Assembly (NCBI RefSeq): GCF_025917685.1
Contig: NZ_CP089518.1
Coordinates: forward strand, 4,403,001 to 4,467,000
Reading direction: 5' to 3'
Length of the DNA: 64,000 nt
Source of the DNA: Bacillus cereus
Lineage (GTDB): Bacteria; Bacillota; Bacilli; Bacillales; Bacillaceae_G
Positions within the stretch are counted from its first letter, which is position 1; each line of letters starts with the position of its first letter. The notes under the pieces are model-generated. The model searched no databases, was not told the origin of the DNA, and saw only the letters and a program-made list of their open reading frames with translations. This document shows positions 7,414-15,955 of this stretch, piece by piece. A program made the position numbers and the translations under genes.

Positions 7414-8547
7414 TTATGATAAAGCAGGAGCTTTTTCAAGAAGCTCTTTTGCATCAGCGTATTGTAAGCCGTGAGCTTCTGCAACTGCTTCGAATGTTAC
7501 ATATCCATCTAATGTGTTAATACCTTTTAATAATGCAACATTGCCTAGGCAAGCATCTTTGTAGCCTTTGTTAGCAATTTGTACTGCATATGGTACTGTT
7601 ACGTTTGTTAATGCAAGAGTTGATGTACGTGGAACCGCACCTGGCATATTTGCAACTGCATAGTGAACAACGCCATGTTTTTCATAAGTTGGGTTGTCGT
7701 GAGTTGTAATACGGTCAGTTGTTTCAAAAATACCACCTTGGTCAATCGCGATATCTACAACGACAGAACCTGGTTCCATTGATTGAATCATTTCTTCTGT
7801 TACAAGTTTTGGCGCTTTTGCACCTGGGATTAATACTGCACCGATTACAAGATCAGATTCTTTTACAGCTTCTGCAATGTTATACGGGTTAGACATTAAC
7901 GTTTTTACTTGGTTTCCGAAAATGTCATCTAACTGACGAAGACGTTCTGCACTTAAGTCGATGATTGTTACATCTGCACCTAAACCTACTGCAATCTTCG
8001 CTGCGTTTGTACCAGCTTGACCACCGCCGATAATTGTTACTTTGCCGCGTTTCACCCCTGGAACGCCTGCAAGCAAGATACCTTTACCGCCTTTGTTTTT
8101 CTCAAGGAATTGTGCACCAATTTGTGCAGACATACGACCAGCTACTTCACTCATTGGTGCAAGTAATGGTAATGAACGATTGTCTAATTGTACTGTTTCG
8201 TATGCGATTGATACCACTTTGTTATCAATTAATGCTTTCGTTAATTCTGGTTCTGGAGCTAAGTGTAAGTATGTGAATAAAATTAAACCTTCACGGAAAT
8301 AGCCGTATTCACTTGCAACTGGCTCTTTTACCTTCATAACCATATCTTGATTCCATGCTTCTTCAGCAGTTTCAACAAGTTTCGCACCAGCTTGTACGTA
8401 TTCTTCATCTGTAAAGCCTGATCCTATACCTGCTCCTTTTTGAACAAAAACTTCATGACCATTTTGTACTAAATGTACAGCTCCCGCTGGCGTCATTGCC
8501 ACACGGTTTTCATTGTTTTTAATTTCTGTTGGAATACCGATACGCAT
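7414..8547 (-). CDS. ald: Alanine dehydrogenase
   Basis: Catalyses NAD-dependent oxidative deamination of L-alanine to pyruvate and ammonia; in bacilli it serves alanine catabolism and sporulation. The 377-residue length is typical. Recognisable parts are the N-terminal [20 protein letters not shown] (substrate Arg), KVKEP (catalytic Lys near 74), YLHLAPE (catalytic His near 95) and the Rossmann motif [12 protein letters not shown] near 173. GGGGGA lies 6-10 bases before the ATG. It is monocistronic with a 210-base upstream region that ends in a long inverted repeat next to the neighbouring gene. Confidence 0.95.
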   Translation of the reverse strand: MRIGIPTEIKNNENRVAMTPAGAVHLVQNGHEVFVQKGAGIGSGFTDEEYVQAGAKLVETAEEAWNQDMVMKVKEPVASEYGYFREGLILFTYLHLAPEPELTKALIDNKVVSIAYETVQLDNRSLPLLAPMSEVAGRMSAQIGAQFLEKNKGGKGILLAGVPGVKRGKVTIIGGGQAGTNAAKIAVGLGADVTIIDLSAERLRQLDDIFGNQVKTLMSNPYNIAEAVKESDLVIGAVLIPGAKAPKLVTEEMIQSMEPGSVVVDIAIDQGGIFETTDRITTHDNPTYEKHGVVHYAVANMPGAVPRTSTLALTNVTVPYAVQIANKGYKDACLGNVALLKGINTLDGYVTFEAVAEAHGLQYADAKELLEKAPALS

Positions 8548-8687
8548 TATTAGTTCCCCCTTGAGTTATGAAATGACCCCTGAATCATTTTTTAAAGCGC
8601 TTTCTACGCTCTTATATTCTAACATAATATCTCAATATTTGACAAAAAATAATACAAGTTTTCCGATAGATTTAATCTCACATGAAA

Positions 8688-8731
8688 GGACAGTATTATC
8701 CGTACCTCTCAGTATGAAGGATAAACTGTCC
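8688..8731. repeat. Inverted repeat between ald and ytkK
   Basis: GGACAGTATTATCC (8688-8701) faces GGATAAACTGTCC (8719-8731) across a 17-base loop. It sits downstream of ytkK (minus strand) and upstream of ald, so it may end ytkK transcription. No long T-tract follows on either strand, so an alternative is an operator or an RNA structure. Confidence 0.5.
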
Positions 8732-8760
8732 AATTATTCGAAACTTCACTTTATTTAATT

Positions 8761-9519
8761 CTATCGATGTCTATGAATAACATCAACAGCACCTGTTACT
8801 TCAATAATCGTGCCAGTAATCATATCAGAATCGTCCTCACATAAAAACGAAATGGTTCTTGCGATATCTTCACCTGTTCCAGATCTACCAATTGGTGTGT
8901 TACTACCTTTCAGATTTCGTGCTTCTTCAATCGTTGCCTCTTTCATTTCACCAATTATATCACCAGGACATACCATATTCGCAGTAATACCGTATTCAGC
9001 TTCTTCATATGCGACTGTTTTCGTTAATGAAACAAGCCCTACTTTTGCTGCGGCGAAAGCTGAGCGATAAATCCATCCCGGTGCACTATCTGCCCCTTGA
9101 AATCCGTAATTGATAATACGGCCAAAGTTCTGTTTTCTCATGACCGGAACGACAAGTTTTAATAAATGAAATACCGCTGTTAAATTGCCCTGGATCATTT
9201 CATTCCATTCGTCTTCTTCGTAATCGACTAATTTTTTCCTTTCAAATACGTAAGGACCAGCATTATTAATTAAGAAGTCAATTTTGCCAAAACGGCTCAT
9301 CGCTTCCTCTACTATTTTATGTAAATCTTCCTTTTTCGTGACATCAGCTTGCACGAACTGTAGACGTTCTTCCATATTTTTATATGTTTCTTTCATTGTT
9401 TCCATAGCACTTGTATCGCTATGATACGTTACTGTTACTGAATACCCTTTAGCCAATAACTTTTCTGTTACTTGCTTTCCTAAACCTTTCGTACCGGCTG
9501 TAATGAGCGCATGTCTCAC
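8761..9519 (-). CDS. ytkK: Short-chain dehydrogenase/reductase-like protein YtkK
   Basis: A 252-residue SDR-fold protein. The cofactor motif TAGTKGLGK is at residues 6-14 and NNAG near 88, so NAD(P) binding looks intact. The usual catalytic Tyr of YxxxK is replaced: the segment reads YRSAFAAAK, with Phe four residues before Lys. The position of the catalytic Ser is also altered (NYGFQG). It may therefore be a non-catalytic or atypical SDR. GTG at 9519 is the start because AAAGGAGG lies 7 bases upstream. Position near argH fits B. subtilis ytkK. Confidence 0.78.
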   Translation of the reverse strand: MRHALITAGTKGLGKQVTEKLLAKGYSVTVTYHSDTSAMETMKETYKNMEERLQFVQADVTKKEDLHKIVEEAMSRFGKIDFLINNAGPYVFERKKLVDYEEDEWNEMIQGNLTAVFHLLKLVVPVMRKQNFGRIINYGFQGADSAPGWIYRSAFAAAKVGLVSLTKTVAYEEAEYGITANMVCPGDIIGEMKEATIEEARNLKGSNTPIGRSGTGEDIARTISFLCEDDSDMITGTIIEVTGAVDVIHRHR

Positions 9520-9699
9520 AAAACTGCCTCCTTTTAAATTGCTATACTCCATATGTAACAAGTTCTCGCTCCAATTACAACTAAAATGAATTAAAACAAA
9601 GTTTTCAAAATTCTGTAACGTTTCCGACAAGCACATTACCAAAATTTGTTTTATAATAAAGTTGTAAACGGTAATAAAAATGATTGGGAGGAATTTACT

Positions 9700-10158
9700 A
9701 TGAATAATACATATACAAATATTTTAATTGCGGTGGACGGTTCTAAAGAAGCAGAAAAAGCCTTTAAAAAAGCAATTCAAGTTGCAAAACGAAACAACGC
9801 AACATTAACAATTGCTCATATCGTTGATGTAAAAGCATACTCAGCAGTAGAGGCTTATAGCCGTGCAATTGCTGAACGTGCAAATCTATTTGCAGAAGAC
9901 TTATTAGAAGACTACAAAAAAACTGCGCTTGAAGCTGGTCTTGAAAAAGTGGAAACTGTATTAGAATTTGGTAATCCTAAATCTAAAATTTCAAAAGAAA
10001 TCGCTCCAAATCATAAAGTGGATTTAATTATGTGTGGTGCAACTGGTTTAAATGCTGTAGAACGTTTCCTAATTGGTAGCGTCTCTGAACATATTATTCG
10101 CTATGCGAAATGCGATGTCCTTGTTGTTCGTGGTGACGAGGAGCAAGGTGATCTTTAA
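9700..10158 (+). CDS. Universal stress protein (UspA family)
   Basis: A 152-residue Usp-fold protein. It starts NILIAVDGSKEAEKAF and ends with the nucleotide-binding signature GATGLNAVERFLIGSVSEHI, matching G-x2-G-x9-G(S/T). It is therefore probably of the ATP-binding class. The start at 9700 has GGGAGG 8 bases upstream; the longer frame from 9646 has none. Divergent from ytkK and monocistronic with a strong terminator. The specific stress role cannot be inferred. Confidence 0.88.
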   Translation: MNNTYTNILIAVDGSKEAEKAFKKAIQVAKRNNATLTIAHIVDVKAYSAVEAYSRAIAERANLFAEDLLEDYKKTALEAGLEKVETVLEFGNPKSKISKEIAPNHKVDLIMCGATGLNAVERFLIGSVSEHIIRYAKCDVLVVRGDEEQGDL

Positions 10159-10167
10159 TTTATAAAT

Positions 10168-10199
10168 AAAACACCAAGTCCACATGGGCTTGGTGTTTT
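10168..10199. terminator. Bidirectional terminator
   Basis: A stem of AAACACCAAGTCC with GGGCTTGGTGTTT is followed by T-rich sequence. It separates the convergent stress-protein and membrane-protein genes. Confidence 0.8.
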
Positions 10200-10895
10200 T
10201 CATTTCACAAACTTCACTATAAATACAAAACAAGCCACAACAACAACGGTAACTGCCAACACATAGGGCGGAAGGAACTTCAAAGACCATAGCGCCATCA
10301 TTATCGTCGCAACCGTTAAGTACGTTTGCTTTGCATCTTCTGTCATTTTTTTACGAAGGAAGAAAACATACAAATAACCGATTGGCGGCGTAATGAAGCA
10401 AAGAACATATATAATTTTTGATTTTAAATACCACTTTTGTTCTCCAAGTTTCTTTATGTCTTCTTCTATTCTCTTATGCTCTTGTTCTCTCGCTTCTTCT
10501 ACAAGCGGATCTTCCTCTTCTCCTCGCTTTTCTTTCATATACGGAAGAAAGTGCATGAAAAAATAGTATGCAAATACGAACGCTCCAAATCCAATATTTA
10601 ATCTTTCTAATGGAATATGCTCACTTAAAAAAGCAGCAGCAATCACTAAAGATAAACAATACGTCGTTACCCAAAATGAACGTTTTCTCTTTTTTCGTTC
10701 CATTTCTTTTTTATCTTGTACATGTTTTCTTTTCGAAAGCCATATCGAAATACAACAATCTACTACAAACAGAATAAAGATAAATATCGCAACGTGTACT
10801 GTTTCTACATCCTCAAATGAAAATACGCTTGGGAATGCAAAGTGTAATACAATTAGCGTGTACAAAATTAACCCTACAAAATAAATACGCCTCAT
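10200..10895 (-). CDS. Multi-pass membrane protein (231 aa), unknown
   Basis: Six to seven hydrophobic segments are visible (about residues 5-22, 33-52, 73-90, 101-117, 164-182, 191-207 and 210-228). The loops are strongly charged: KRKHVQDKKEMERKKRKR and an acidic/basic helix EAREQEHKRIEEDIKKLGEQ that may form a coiled coil. No family is recognised. It stands alone between two convergent and divergent neighbours. Confidence 0.7.
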   Translation of the reverse strand: MRRIYFVGLILYTLIVLHFAFPSVFSFEDVETVHVAIFIFILFVVDCCISIWLSKRKHVQDKKEMERKKRKRSFWVTTYCLSLVIAAAFLSEHIPLERLNIGFGAFVFAYYFFMHFLPYMKEKRGEEEDPLVEEAREQEHKRIEEDIKKLGEQKWYLKSKIIYVLCFITPPIGYLYVFFLRKKMTEDAKQTYLTVATIMMALWSLKFLPPYVLAVTVVVVACFVFIVKFVK

Positions 10896-10991
10896 TTTCC
10901 ATTCCTTTCTTATTTCCTAACTTTAGGTTAACATACATTTTTTTGGAAATAGATGGACAAAATATATATGTTTAAAAAAGGAGGATGCTAC

Positions 10992-11171
10992 ATGGGTGAT
11001 TCCGAACGCATTATTTTAGATGTGAATGGGAAAGAAATTGAAATGCTAGATACGATTCGTACTCATTTTAAAGAGAAGCATGGCGTGGAACTAAGTAATG
11101 GTGCATTACTTAGAGATTTGATGGATATTGAGTATATTCGAATTACGGAAGATCGGCATAAGTATGATTAA
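10992..11171 (+). CDS. Small YtzD-like protein (59 aa)
   Basis: A short soluble protein (GDSERIILDVNGKEIEMLDTIR ...). The start at 10992 follows AAAAAAGGAGG by 7 bases; an upstream ATG in frame (10953) has no site. Its position close to argH and downstream of ytkK corresponds to ytzD of B. subtilis, but sequence identity to YtzD could not be checked. The fold (beta hairpin plus helix) is suggestive only. Confidence 0.62.
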   Translation: MGDSERIILDVNGKEIEMLDTIRTHFKEKHGVELSNGALLRDLMDIEYIRITEDRHKYD

Positions 11172-11182
11172 TCGATACATTT

Positions 11183-11211
11183 TAAGCCTAGAACAAATTG
11201 CTCTAGGCTTA
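11183..11211 (+). terminator. Terminator-like hairpin
   Basis: Twelve-base arms TAAGCCTAGAAC and GCTCTAGGCTTA have a five-base loop. The T-tract is weak, so efficiency is uncertain. Confidence 0.55.
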
Positions 11212-11267
11212 CTTACATCCACACGAAAAATGTTATAATTAGGAAAAAGTGTGGAGGATACAAAAAT

Positions 11268-11834
11268 ATGAAATCTGAAAATATCACAAAACATTTTCAT
11301 ACATTACATGCACAAAGGAACAAGTTCCTTCCTCATCTCCATTCACTATCACAAGAACAACTATGGTATAGAAAAGAGGACAAAAAATGGTCTATTGGTG
11401 AACACTTTTATCACTTATATTTAATTGCAAGGATGCTCAAGGTAGCGATTAAATTCTCTCTCACTCTTATCCCTTATGCAAAACTAAGAAAAAATGCCCC
11501 ATTTGCAACTGACATACACGACATTTATGCCGAATATAAAGAAAAGCATGATAAAGGAATGAAAGCACCTTGGATTTTAATCCCCCCCAAAAAAGTCTAT
11601 CACTCTATGAATGTAACTGAATTAGAAGAATTCCTTGCACGTGAAACAGATGAAATAAAAAAGCTCGTTCAAAATATAGAAGAAAATATTGCAGGACATA
11701 TCGTATTTTTCGATCCAATTGCTCACTATCCTAATTTAATTCAATCTATTCAACTATTGGCGATACATGAGAAACATCATTTTATGATTATGAAAAATAA
11801 TTATGAAACGATAGATACTCCGCTAAAGGTCTAA
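11268..11834 (+). CDS. DinB-like superfamily protein
   Basis: A 188-residue four-helix-bundle protein of the DinB/YfiT group. The metal-site histidines are visible in GEHFYHLYLIA (about residues 44-54) and HEKHHFMIMKN (about 168-178). Members are bacillithiol- or other thiol-transferase-like enzymes or damage-inducible proteins; the substrate here is unknown. GTGGAGG lies 10 bases before the ATG. It contains a seven-C run (11582-11588) that could be a slippage spot. Confidence 0.8.
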   Translation: MKSENITKHFHTLHAQRNKFLPHLHSLSQEQLWYRKEDKKWSIGEHFYHLYLIARMLKVAIKFSLTLIPYAKLRKNAPFATDIHDIYAEYKEKHDKGMKAPWILIPPKKVYHSMNVTELEEFLARETDEIKKLVQNIEENIAGHIVFFDPIAHYPNLIQSIQLLAIHEKHHFMIMKNNYETIDTPLKV

Positions 11835-11841
11835 ATACAAA

Positions 11842-11876
11842 AAGGTAAGGTGCTTTCTAAAAAAGCACCTTACCTT
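11842..11876. terminator. Bidirectional terminator
   Basis: A perfect 15-base stem AAGGTAAGGTGCTTT/AAAGCACCTTACCTT lies between the DinB-like gene and the convergent argH. Confidence 0.85.
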
Positions 11877-11888
11877 CTATGCTATGCA

Positions 11889-13280
11889 TCATTTAATTCC
11901 AACAAACTCCACAGTTAATCCTTTCGCCTTCTCCAAAGCTTTCTCAATTTGCTCAAATCCTGTCCCACCAGCACTGTTACGGCGCTTTACAGCTGCATAT
12001 GGTGAAAGAACTTCATATAAATCTTCCTCAAATAACGAGCTCATTTCTTTATACGTTGCAAGTGGTACATCTACTAAGTAAATTCCTTTTTGTGTGCAGT
12101 GTAGCACTAGCTTCCCAACAATTTCATGCGCTTGACGGAATGGTAGTCCTTTGCTTGCTAAGTAGTCAGCAATTTCTGTTGCGTTTGAGAAATCTTGCGT
12201 TACAGCTTGCCCCATCTTTTCTTTGTTGACAGTCATCGTTTCTAGCATGCCTGCCATAATATGAAGGCATCCTTCTACTGTTTTTACTGTATCAAACATT
12301 CCTTCTTTATCTTCTTGTAAGTCTTTATTGTAAGCGAGCGGTAATCCTTTCATTACTGTAAGTAAACTAAATAAATTACCGTATACTCTGCCTGTTTTAC
12401 CGCGGATTAATTCCGCCATATCCGGATTTTTCTTTTGCGGCATAATGCTGCTTCCCGTTGCGTATTGATCACTCATTTCAATAAATTGAAACTCTTGGCT
12501 ACTCCATAAAATAAGTTCTTCGCAAAAGCGTGATAAGTGCATCATAAGCATAGATGAGTTACTTAAAAACTCCAATATGAAATCACGATCGCTTACCGCA
12601 TCTAAACTATTTTCATATATTCCATTAAATCCAAGAAGCTCCGCACTATATTCTCGGTCAATCGGGAATGTTGTACCAGCTAGTGCTCCTGCTCCTAATG
12701 GTGAAATGTTAATACGCTTTAACGAATCTTCATAACGATTCACATCGCGCTCTAACATCCAAAAGTAAGCAAGAATATGATGCGCAAATGAAATCGGCTG
12801 CGCACGCTGCAGGTGCGTATAGCCGGGCATAATTGTTTCAATGTTATTTTCCGCTTGATGGACAAGAACGGTTTGCAACTGTTTTGTAGCTTTTATAATA
12901 TGTTCTACTTTTTCCTTTAAATATAAATGCATATCTGTCGCTACTTGATCGTTACGACTTCGGCCTGTATGAAGTTTTCCTCCTACTTCACCGATTTTTT
13001 CAATTAACATCTTTTCGATATTTAAATGAATGTCTTCAGCTTCAACCGAAAAATAGAGCTTATTTTCTTTTGCTTCTTCTAATAAATATTGAAGCCCTAT
13101 CTTTATTTTCTCTGCCTCTTCTTTCGTAACGATGCCTTGCTTTGCCAGCATCGTTACGTGCGCAATACTCCCTTTTATATCTTGATTAACTAATTGTTGA
13201 TCAAAGGAAATGGATGCTCCAAACTCTTCAACCCACGCTTCCGCTTCTTCTGTAAAACGTCCGCCCCAAAGTTTGCTCAC
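11889..13280 (-). CDS. argH: Argininosuccinate lyase
   Basis: The final step of arginine synthesis: argininosuccinate is split to arginine and fumarate. The 463-residue length is normal. The fumarase-superfamily signature [12 protein letters not shown] lies near residue 281 and includes the catalytic Ser and Lys. [13 protein letters not shown] near 105 and [12 protein letters not shown] elements are also present. The start is GTG at 13280, overlapping the argG stop as GTGA, so the two genes are translationally coupled. Expression probably follows argG and is arginine-regulated. Confidence 0.95.
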   Translation of the reverse strand: MSKLWGGRFTEEAEAWVEEFGASISFDQQLVNQDIKGSIAHVTMLAKQGIVTKEEAEKIKIGLQYLLEEAKENKLYFSVEAEDIHLNIEKMLIEKIGEVGGKLHTGRSRNDQVATDMHLYLKEKVEHIIKATKQLQTVLVHQAENNIETIMPGYTHLQRAQPISFAHHILAYFWMLERDVNRYEDSLKRINISPLGAGALAGTTFPIDREYSAELLGFNGIYENSLDAVSDRDFILEFLSNSSMLMMHLSRFCEELILWSSQEFQFIEMSDQYATGSSIMPQKKNPDMAELIRGKTGRVYGNLFSLLTVMKGLPLAYNKDLQEDKEGMFDTVKTVEGCLHIMAGMLETMTVNKEKMGQAVTQDFSNATEIADYLASKGLPFRQAHEIVGKLVLHCTQKGIYLVDVPLATYKEMSSLFEEDLYEVLSPYAAVKRRNSAGGTGFEQIEKALEKAKGLTVEFVGIK

Positions 13281-14482
13281 GCTTCCACCTTCTTTTGATT
13301 CACTTGGCTGTATACTTTCGTAGGTAAACCAAATAATGAAATGAATCCAACTGCTGCATCATGATTAAATTCATCCTGGGCAGTATATGTTGCTAGCTTC
13401 TCATCGTATAGAGAGTATTCAGATTTACGTCCTTCTACAATCGCATGCCCTTTAAATAATTTCACACGCACCGTACCTGTTACATGCTTTTGCGTTTCCT
13501 GTAAAAACGCATGGAGCGCTTGTTTTAAAGGTGAGAACCATAAGCCATTATAAATAAGTTCTGTTATTTTCTGTTCAATCACTGGTTTAAAATGCGCTAC
13601 TTCTTTTACGTGTGTTAAATCTTCTAACTCTTTATGGGCAGTTATTAACGTCATTGCTGCTGGGCATTCGTATACTTCACGAGATTTAATACCGACAAGA
13701 CGATTTTCTACGTGATCGATACGTCCAACGCCATGTTTTCCAGCAAGTGCATTTAACGTTTTAATTAATTCTGAAAGTGGATATGCAGTGCCATTTAAAG
13801 TCGTTGGTACGCCTGCTTCAAATCCAATTTCTACAAATTCTGGTTTATTCGGTGTATCTTCTAATGCCAATGTCATCTCGTATGCATCTTCTGGCGGCGC
13901 TGCCCATGGATCTTCTAAAATTCCACATTCGTTGCTGCGTCCCCATAAGTTTTGATCAATTGAAAATGGGCTATCTAAATTAATTGGAATCGGTACATTG
14001 TTTTCTTTTGCATATGCAATTTCTTCTTCACGTGACCATTTCCATTCACGTACAGGCGCAATCACTTCTAAGTAAGGATTTAATGCTTGAATAGAGACCT
14101 CAAAACGAACTTGATCATTCCCTTTCCCTGTACATCCATGTGCAACTGCAGTTGCGCCTTCTTGTTCTGCGATTTCTACTAATTTTTTCGCAATAAGCGG
14201 ACGAGATAGTGCAGAGACAAGAGGATATTTCCCTTCATATAATGTGTGTGCTTGCATCGCCATCAATGCATATTCATTCGCGAATTCTTCTTGAACATCA
14301 ATCATATATGATTTAATTGCACCCACTGAAAGTGCTTTTTCTTTTACAAACGCTAAGTCTTTACCTTCCCCTAGATCTAAGCAAAGTGCGATAATATCAT
14401 AGTTTTTCTCTTGTAACCATTTAATTGCAACGGAAGTATCAAGACCTCCGGAATATGCTAACACAACTTTTTTCTTCTCCAT
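13277..14482 (-). CDS. argG: Argininosuccinate synthase
   Basis: ATP-dependent condensation of citrulline and aspartate. The 401-residue length is typical. The N-terminal PP-loop [11 protein letters not shown] (about residues 9-19) binds ATP, and the [14 protein letters not shown] segment near 115 is characteristic. The Met at 14482 is selected by GGGGGATG 9 bases upstream; a longer frame from 14512 lacks a site. First gene of argGH. Two AT-rich palindromic sites upstream look like arginine-repressor boxes. Confidence 0.95.
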   Translation of the reverse strand: MEKKKVVLAYSGGLDTSVAIKWLQEKNYDIIALCLDLGEGKDLAFVKEKALSVGAIKSYMIDVQEEFANEYALMAMQAHTLYEGKYPLVSALSRPLIAKKLVEIAEQEGATAVAHGCTGKGNDQVRFEVSIQALNPYLEVIAPVREWKWSREEEIAYAKENNVPIPINLDSPFSIDQNLWGRSNECGILEDPWAAPPEDAYEMTLALEDTPNKPEFVEIGFEAGVPTTLNGTAYPLSELIKTLNALAGKHGVGRIDHVENRLVGIKSREVYECPAAMTLITAHKELEDLTHVKEVAHFKPVIEQKITELIYNGLWFSPLKQALHAFLQETQKHVTGTVRVKLFKGHAIVEGRKSEYSLYDEKLATYTAQDEFNHDAAVGFISLFGLPTKVYSQVNQKKVEA

Positions 14483-14495
14483 TTTGCATCCCCCT

Positions 14496-14533
14496 AAAGA
14501 ATAAATATTCATTTTCTTTTATAATAATTCATA
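14496..14533 (-). promoter_or_regulatory. Putative ARG boxes (AhrC/ArgR sites) upstream of argG
   Basis: On the minus strand an 18-base site AATGAATATTTATTCTTT (14513-14496) and a poorer one around TATGAATTATTATAA (14533-14519) resemble Bacillus ARG boxes. They lie just upstream of the argG ribosome binding site. AhrC control of arg genes is established in B. subtilis; occupancy here is inference. Confidence 0.5.
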
Positions 14534-14648
14534 CTTTAACACCTTTTAAAAAATGTATCAAGGGTCATTTTCAAATTTTTTCAAACAATTTCGTCGAACT
14601 TCTTTCTTTTTTTATGTAAAATAGAGGCAGGAAAATGGAGGGGTGTCT

Positions 14649-14966
14649 ATGAAAAAGTATTTTATATACAATGAACATCTAGGAATTGAAGTGCCGAACA
14701 TACAAGAAGCATGGGAAGACATCTCTGAAAAAACGCAGCATGGTATTTTATTAAAGTGGGAGCAAGTTCGCGGAAAAATACCTGATCGTATAAAAGAGCT
14801 TGAACATCACATTAATCAAAAACAACATCGTTTAAATAACGAAGAGAATTTTGAAATTTCCTGTAGGCTTAATTCTGAAATAGCTGATCTTGCTTCAATT
14901 ATTAATGACCTTTGGCTTTGGTATCGTCTTACTCAAAATGTGTCTGAGGGAAAAGCACACCAATGA
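14649..14966 (+). CDS. Uncharacterised protein (105 aa)
   Basis: A soluble, mostly helical 105-residue protein with a likely coiled coil (KIPDRIKELEHHINQKQHRL, about residues 41-60) followed by an acidic helix rich in Asn and Leu. GGAGGGG lies 5 bases before the ATG at 14649. Divergent from argG. No family is recognised. It is probably expressed, since both a good start signal and its own terminator are present. Confidence 0.68.
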   Translation: MKKYFIYNEHLGIEVPNIQEAWEDISEKTQHGILLKWEQVRGKIPDRIKELEHHINQKQHRLNNEENFEISCRLNSEIADLASIINDLWLWYRLTQNVSEGKAHQ

Positions 14967-15006
14967 AAAAAGCATGCCCCTCATTCGCTTTGGGTCATGC
15001 TTTTTT
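14966..15006. terminator. Bidirectional terminator
   Basis: AAAAAAGCATGCCCC pairs with GGGTCATGCTTTTTT across an 11-base loop. It overlaps the last codons of the convergent zinc-ribbon-like gene. Confidence 0.75.
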
Positions 15007-15189
15007 GTCGTAACAAGCTTTGCAATATATTTCTTGGGCTGTTTTTGCTAAACATACATCAAAAGGACCTACTAATAAATTCCTTTCTTTCGGTAACTTC
15101 ACAAAGGCAACAAGCTCTTCTTCATATTGAATCTTTTTCTCGCAAACAGCACATACTAATTCTTTTCGTTTGAACATATCTTTGAACAC
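14995..15189 (-). CDS. Small four-cysteine (zinc-ribbon-like) protein (64 aa)
   Basis: A 64-residue protein with two CxxC knuckles (VCAVCEKK at 12-19 and YCKACYDKK at 55-63), consistent with binding one zinc ion. The start is GTG at 15189, with GGGAGGATGGAAA just upstream. Close relatives are sometimes labelled as hydroxamate transport proteins, but nothing in the sequence supports transport. The role is unknown. Confidence 0.7.
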   Translation of the reverse strand: MFKDMFKRKELVCAVCEKKIQYEEELVAFVKLPKERNLLVGPFDVCLAKTAQEIYCKACYDKKA

Positions 15190-15324
15190 TTTCCATCCTC
15201 CCTTTTCATCTATTTATATTAATATATTCTCACAACAAGGAATTCTTGTAAAAAATGACACATTACTAATCACCTTGTTCATATACTAATGAAAATATGT
15301 ATGAATGAAAAGAGGCCCAAATGT

Positions 15325-15423
15325 ATGCGTGCTTTCATTATTATCACTTTAACTTTTTTAAGTGTGATTAGCTGGGATACATTTTTTAAAGATAAAAATG
15401 ATGAGAACAATACAATTGAATAA
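15325..15423 (+). CDS. Very small single-helix membrane peptide (32-40 aa)
   Basis: A short frame encodes MRAFIIITLTFLSVISWDTF followed by a polar, acidic tail, i.e. one membrane helix and a hydrophilic C-terminus. AAGAGG lies 9-14 bases upstream of the ATG at 15325. A longer version would begin at 15301 without a clear site. An inverted repeat follows at 15495-15530. Length, composition and position are compatible with a real small membrane protein, but support is limited. Confidence 0.42.
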   Translation: MRAFIIITLTFLSVISWDTFFKDKNDENNTIE

Positions 15424-15494
15424 AAACTCTTCTTTTCTTACTTATTGGACAAACTTCTAAAAACTGTCCAGTTCTACGAAATAACTTAGGCTTT

Positions 15495-15530
15495 TCTACA
15501 AAAATATTTAAACATAACAATTTTTGTAGA
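15495..15530. repeat. Inverted repeat (possible terminator or upstream RNA structure)
   Basis: TCTACAAAAAT (15495-15505) and ATTTTTGTAGA (15520-15530) form an 11-base perfect stem with a 14-base loop. It lies between the small peptide gene and the YitT leader promoter. A weaker GGACA/TGTCC hairpin occurs at 15445-15471. Confidence 0.5.
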
Positions 15531-15579
15531 TTCCCTTCAGTTATTGTCGGTTTCCATCCGCATACATTTTTTGAAAGTA

Positions 15580-15588
15580 TGATATAAT
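15580..15588 (+). promoter_or_regulatory. Extended -10 promoter for the YitT leader
   Basis: TGATATAAT matches an extended -10 box (TGnTATAAT). No good -35 hexamer is seen 17 bases upstream, which is tolerated with an extended -10. The first leader ORF starts about 34 bases downstream. Confidence 0.6.
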
Positions 15589-15621
15589 AATATAAATCTT
15601 GAAGGAAGGGATTTTGATATC

Positions 15622-15672
15622 ATGATCGCTCGAAGGAGCATGTGGCATCGTATTGACGAATCATACACGTAG
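15622..15672 (+). CDS. Leader peptide 1 (16 aa)
   Basis: MIARRSMWHRIDESYT, preceded by GAAGGAAGGG (15601-15610) 11 bases upstream. It ends in TAG, and the next bases begin the stem CGTATTTTT (15673-15681) that pairs with AAAAATACG (15708-15716). Its first five residues and last two match leader peptide 2, although the DNA between the two ORFs differs, so the peptide appears to be under selection. A ribosome halted near the stop would cover the 5' arm and free the start region of ORF 2. Confidence 0.65.
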   Translation: MIARRSMWHRIDESYT

Positions 15673-15730
15673 CGTATTTTTCAGCTCAGATACTTTAGTC
15701 TAGCGAAAAAAATACGAGAGTGGGGAAATT

Positions 15731-15781
15731 ATGATTGCCCGAAGGATAATTTGGCAAAAAAAAGACTCTTCTTACACATAG
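15731..15781 (+). CDS. Leader peptide 2 (16 aa)
   Basis: MIARRIIWQKKDSSYT, the same length as leader 1 and sharing MIARR, Trp8, Asp12, Ser14, Tyr15 and Thr16. GAGAGTGGGG precedes it by 5 bases and follows the 3' arm of the first hairpin. TAG is directly followed by CG and the arm GTTTTGTTTAG (15783-15793). This arm has two competing partners downstream. Confidence 0.65.
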   Translation: MIARRIIWQKKDSSYT

Positions 15782-15842
15782 CGTTTTGTTTAGGACTTAA
15801 TTGTTACTAGCTAAACAAAACAAAGAAGAGCAGGATTGCTAA

Positions 15843-15872
15843 ATGACGAATCCTACTCCACGTTTTGTTTAG
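15843..15872 (+). CDS. Possible leader peptide 3 (9 aa)
   Basis: MTNPTPRFV, preceded by AGCAGGA 7 bases upstream. Its last codons and stop are themselves the hairpin arm GTTTTGTTTAG (15862-15872), so translating it would melt that arm. It does not resemble leaders 1 and 2 and could be fortuitous. Confidence 0.35.
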   Translation: MTNPTPRFV

Positions 15873-15913
15873 TCGTTTTAAGACTTAAACTAAAACGAAG
15901 GTAGGGAGAATTG

Positions 15914-15955
15914 ATGGACGAGAGGATTATTCGTTATTTCTTCAGCGACATATAG
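15914..15955 (+). CDS. Leader peptide 4 (13 aa)
   Basis: MDERIIRYFFSDI, with AAGGTAGGGAG (15898-15908) 5 bases upstream, directly after the 3' arm of the preceding hairpin. Its TAG is followed by CGT and the arm AGTTAGTTT (15959-15967). The Arg-rich start and the stop-to-hairpin spacing repeat the design of leaders 1 and 2. It is the last leader before the YitT gene. Confidence 0.58.
   Translation: MDERIIRYFFSDI

Noticed and set aside
11582..11588. Frameshift at a seven-C run in the DinB-like gene
   Set aside because: The reading frame stays open across the run and the protein keeps its C-terminal motif, so no disruption is visible.
14483..14640. T-box or attenuator upstream of argG
   Set aside because: No conserved GGTGG core or terminator is present; only AT-rich palindromes resembling ARG boxes are seen.
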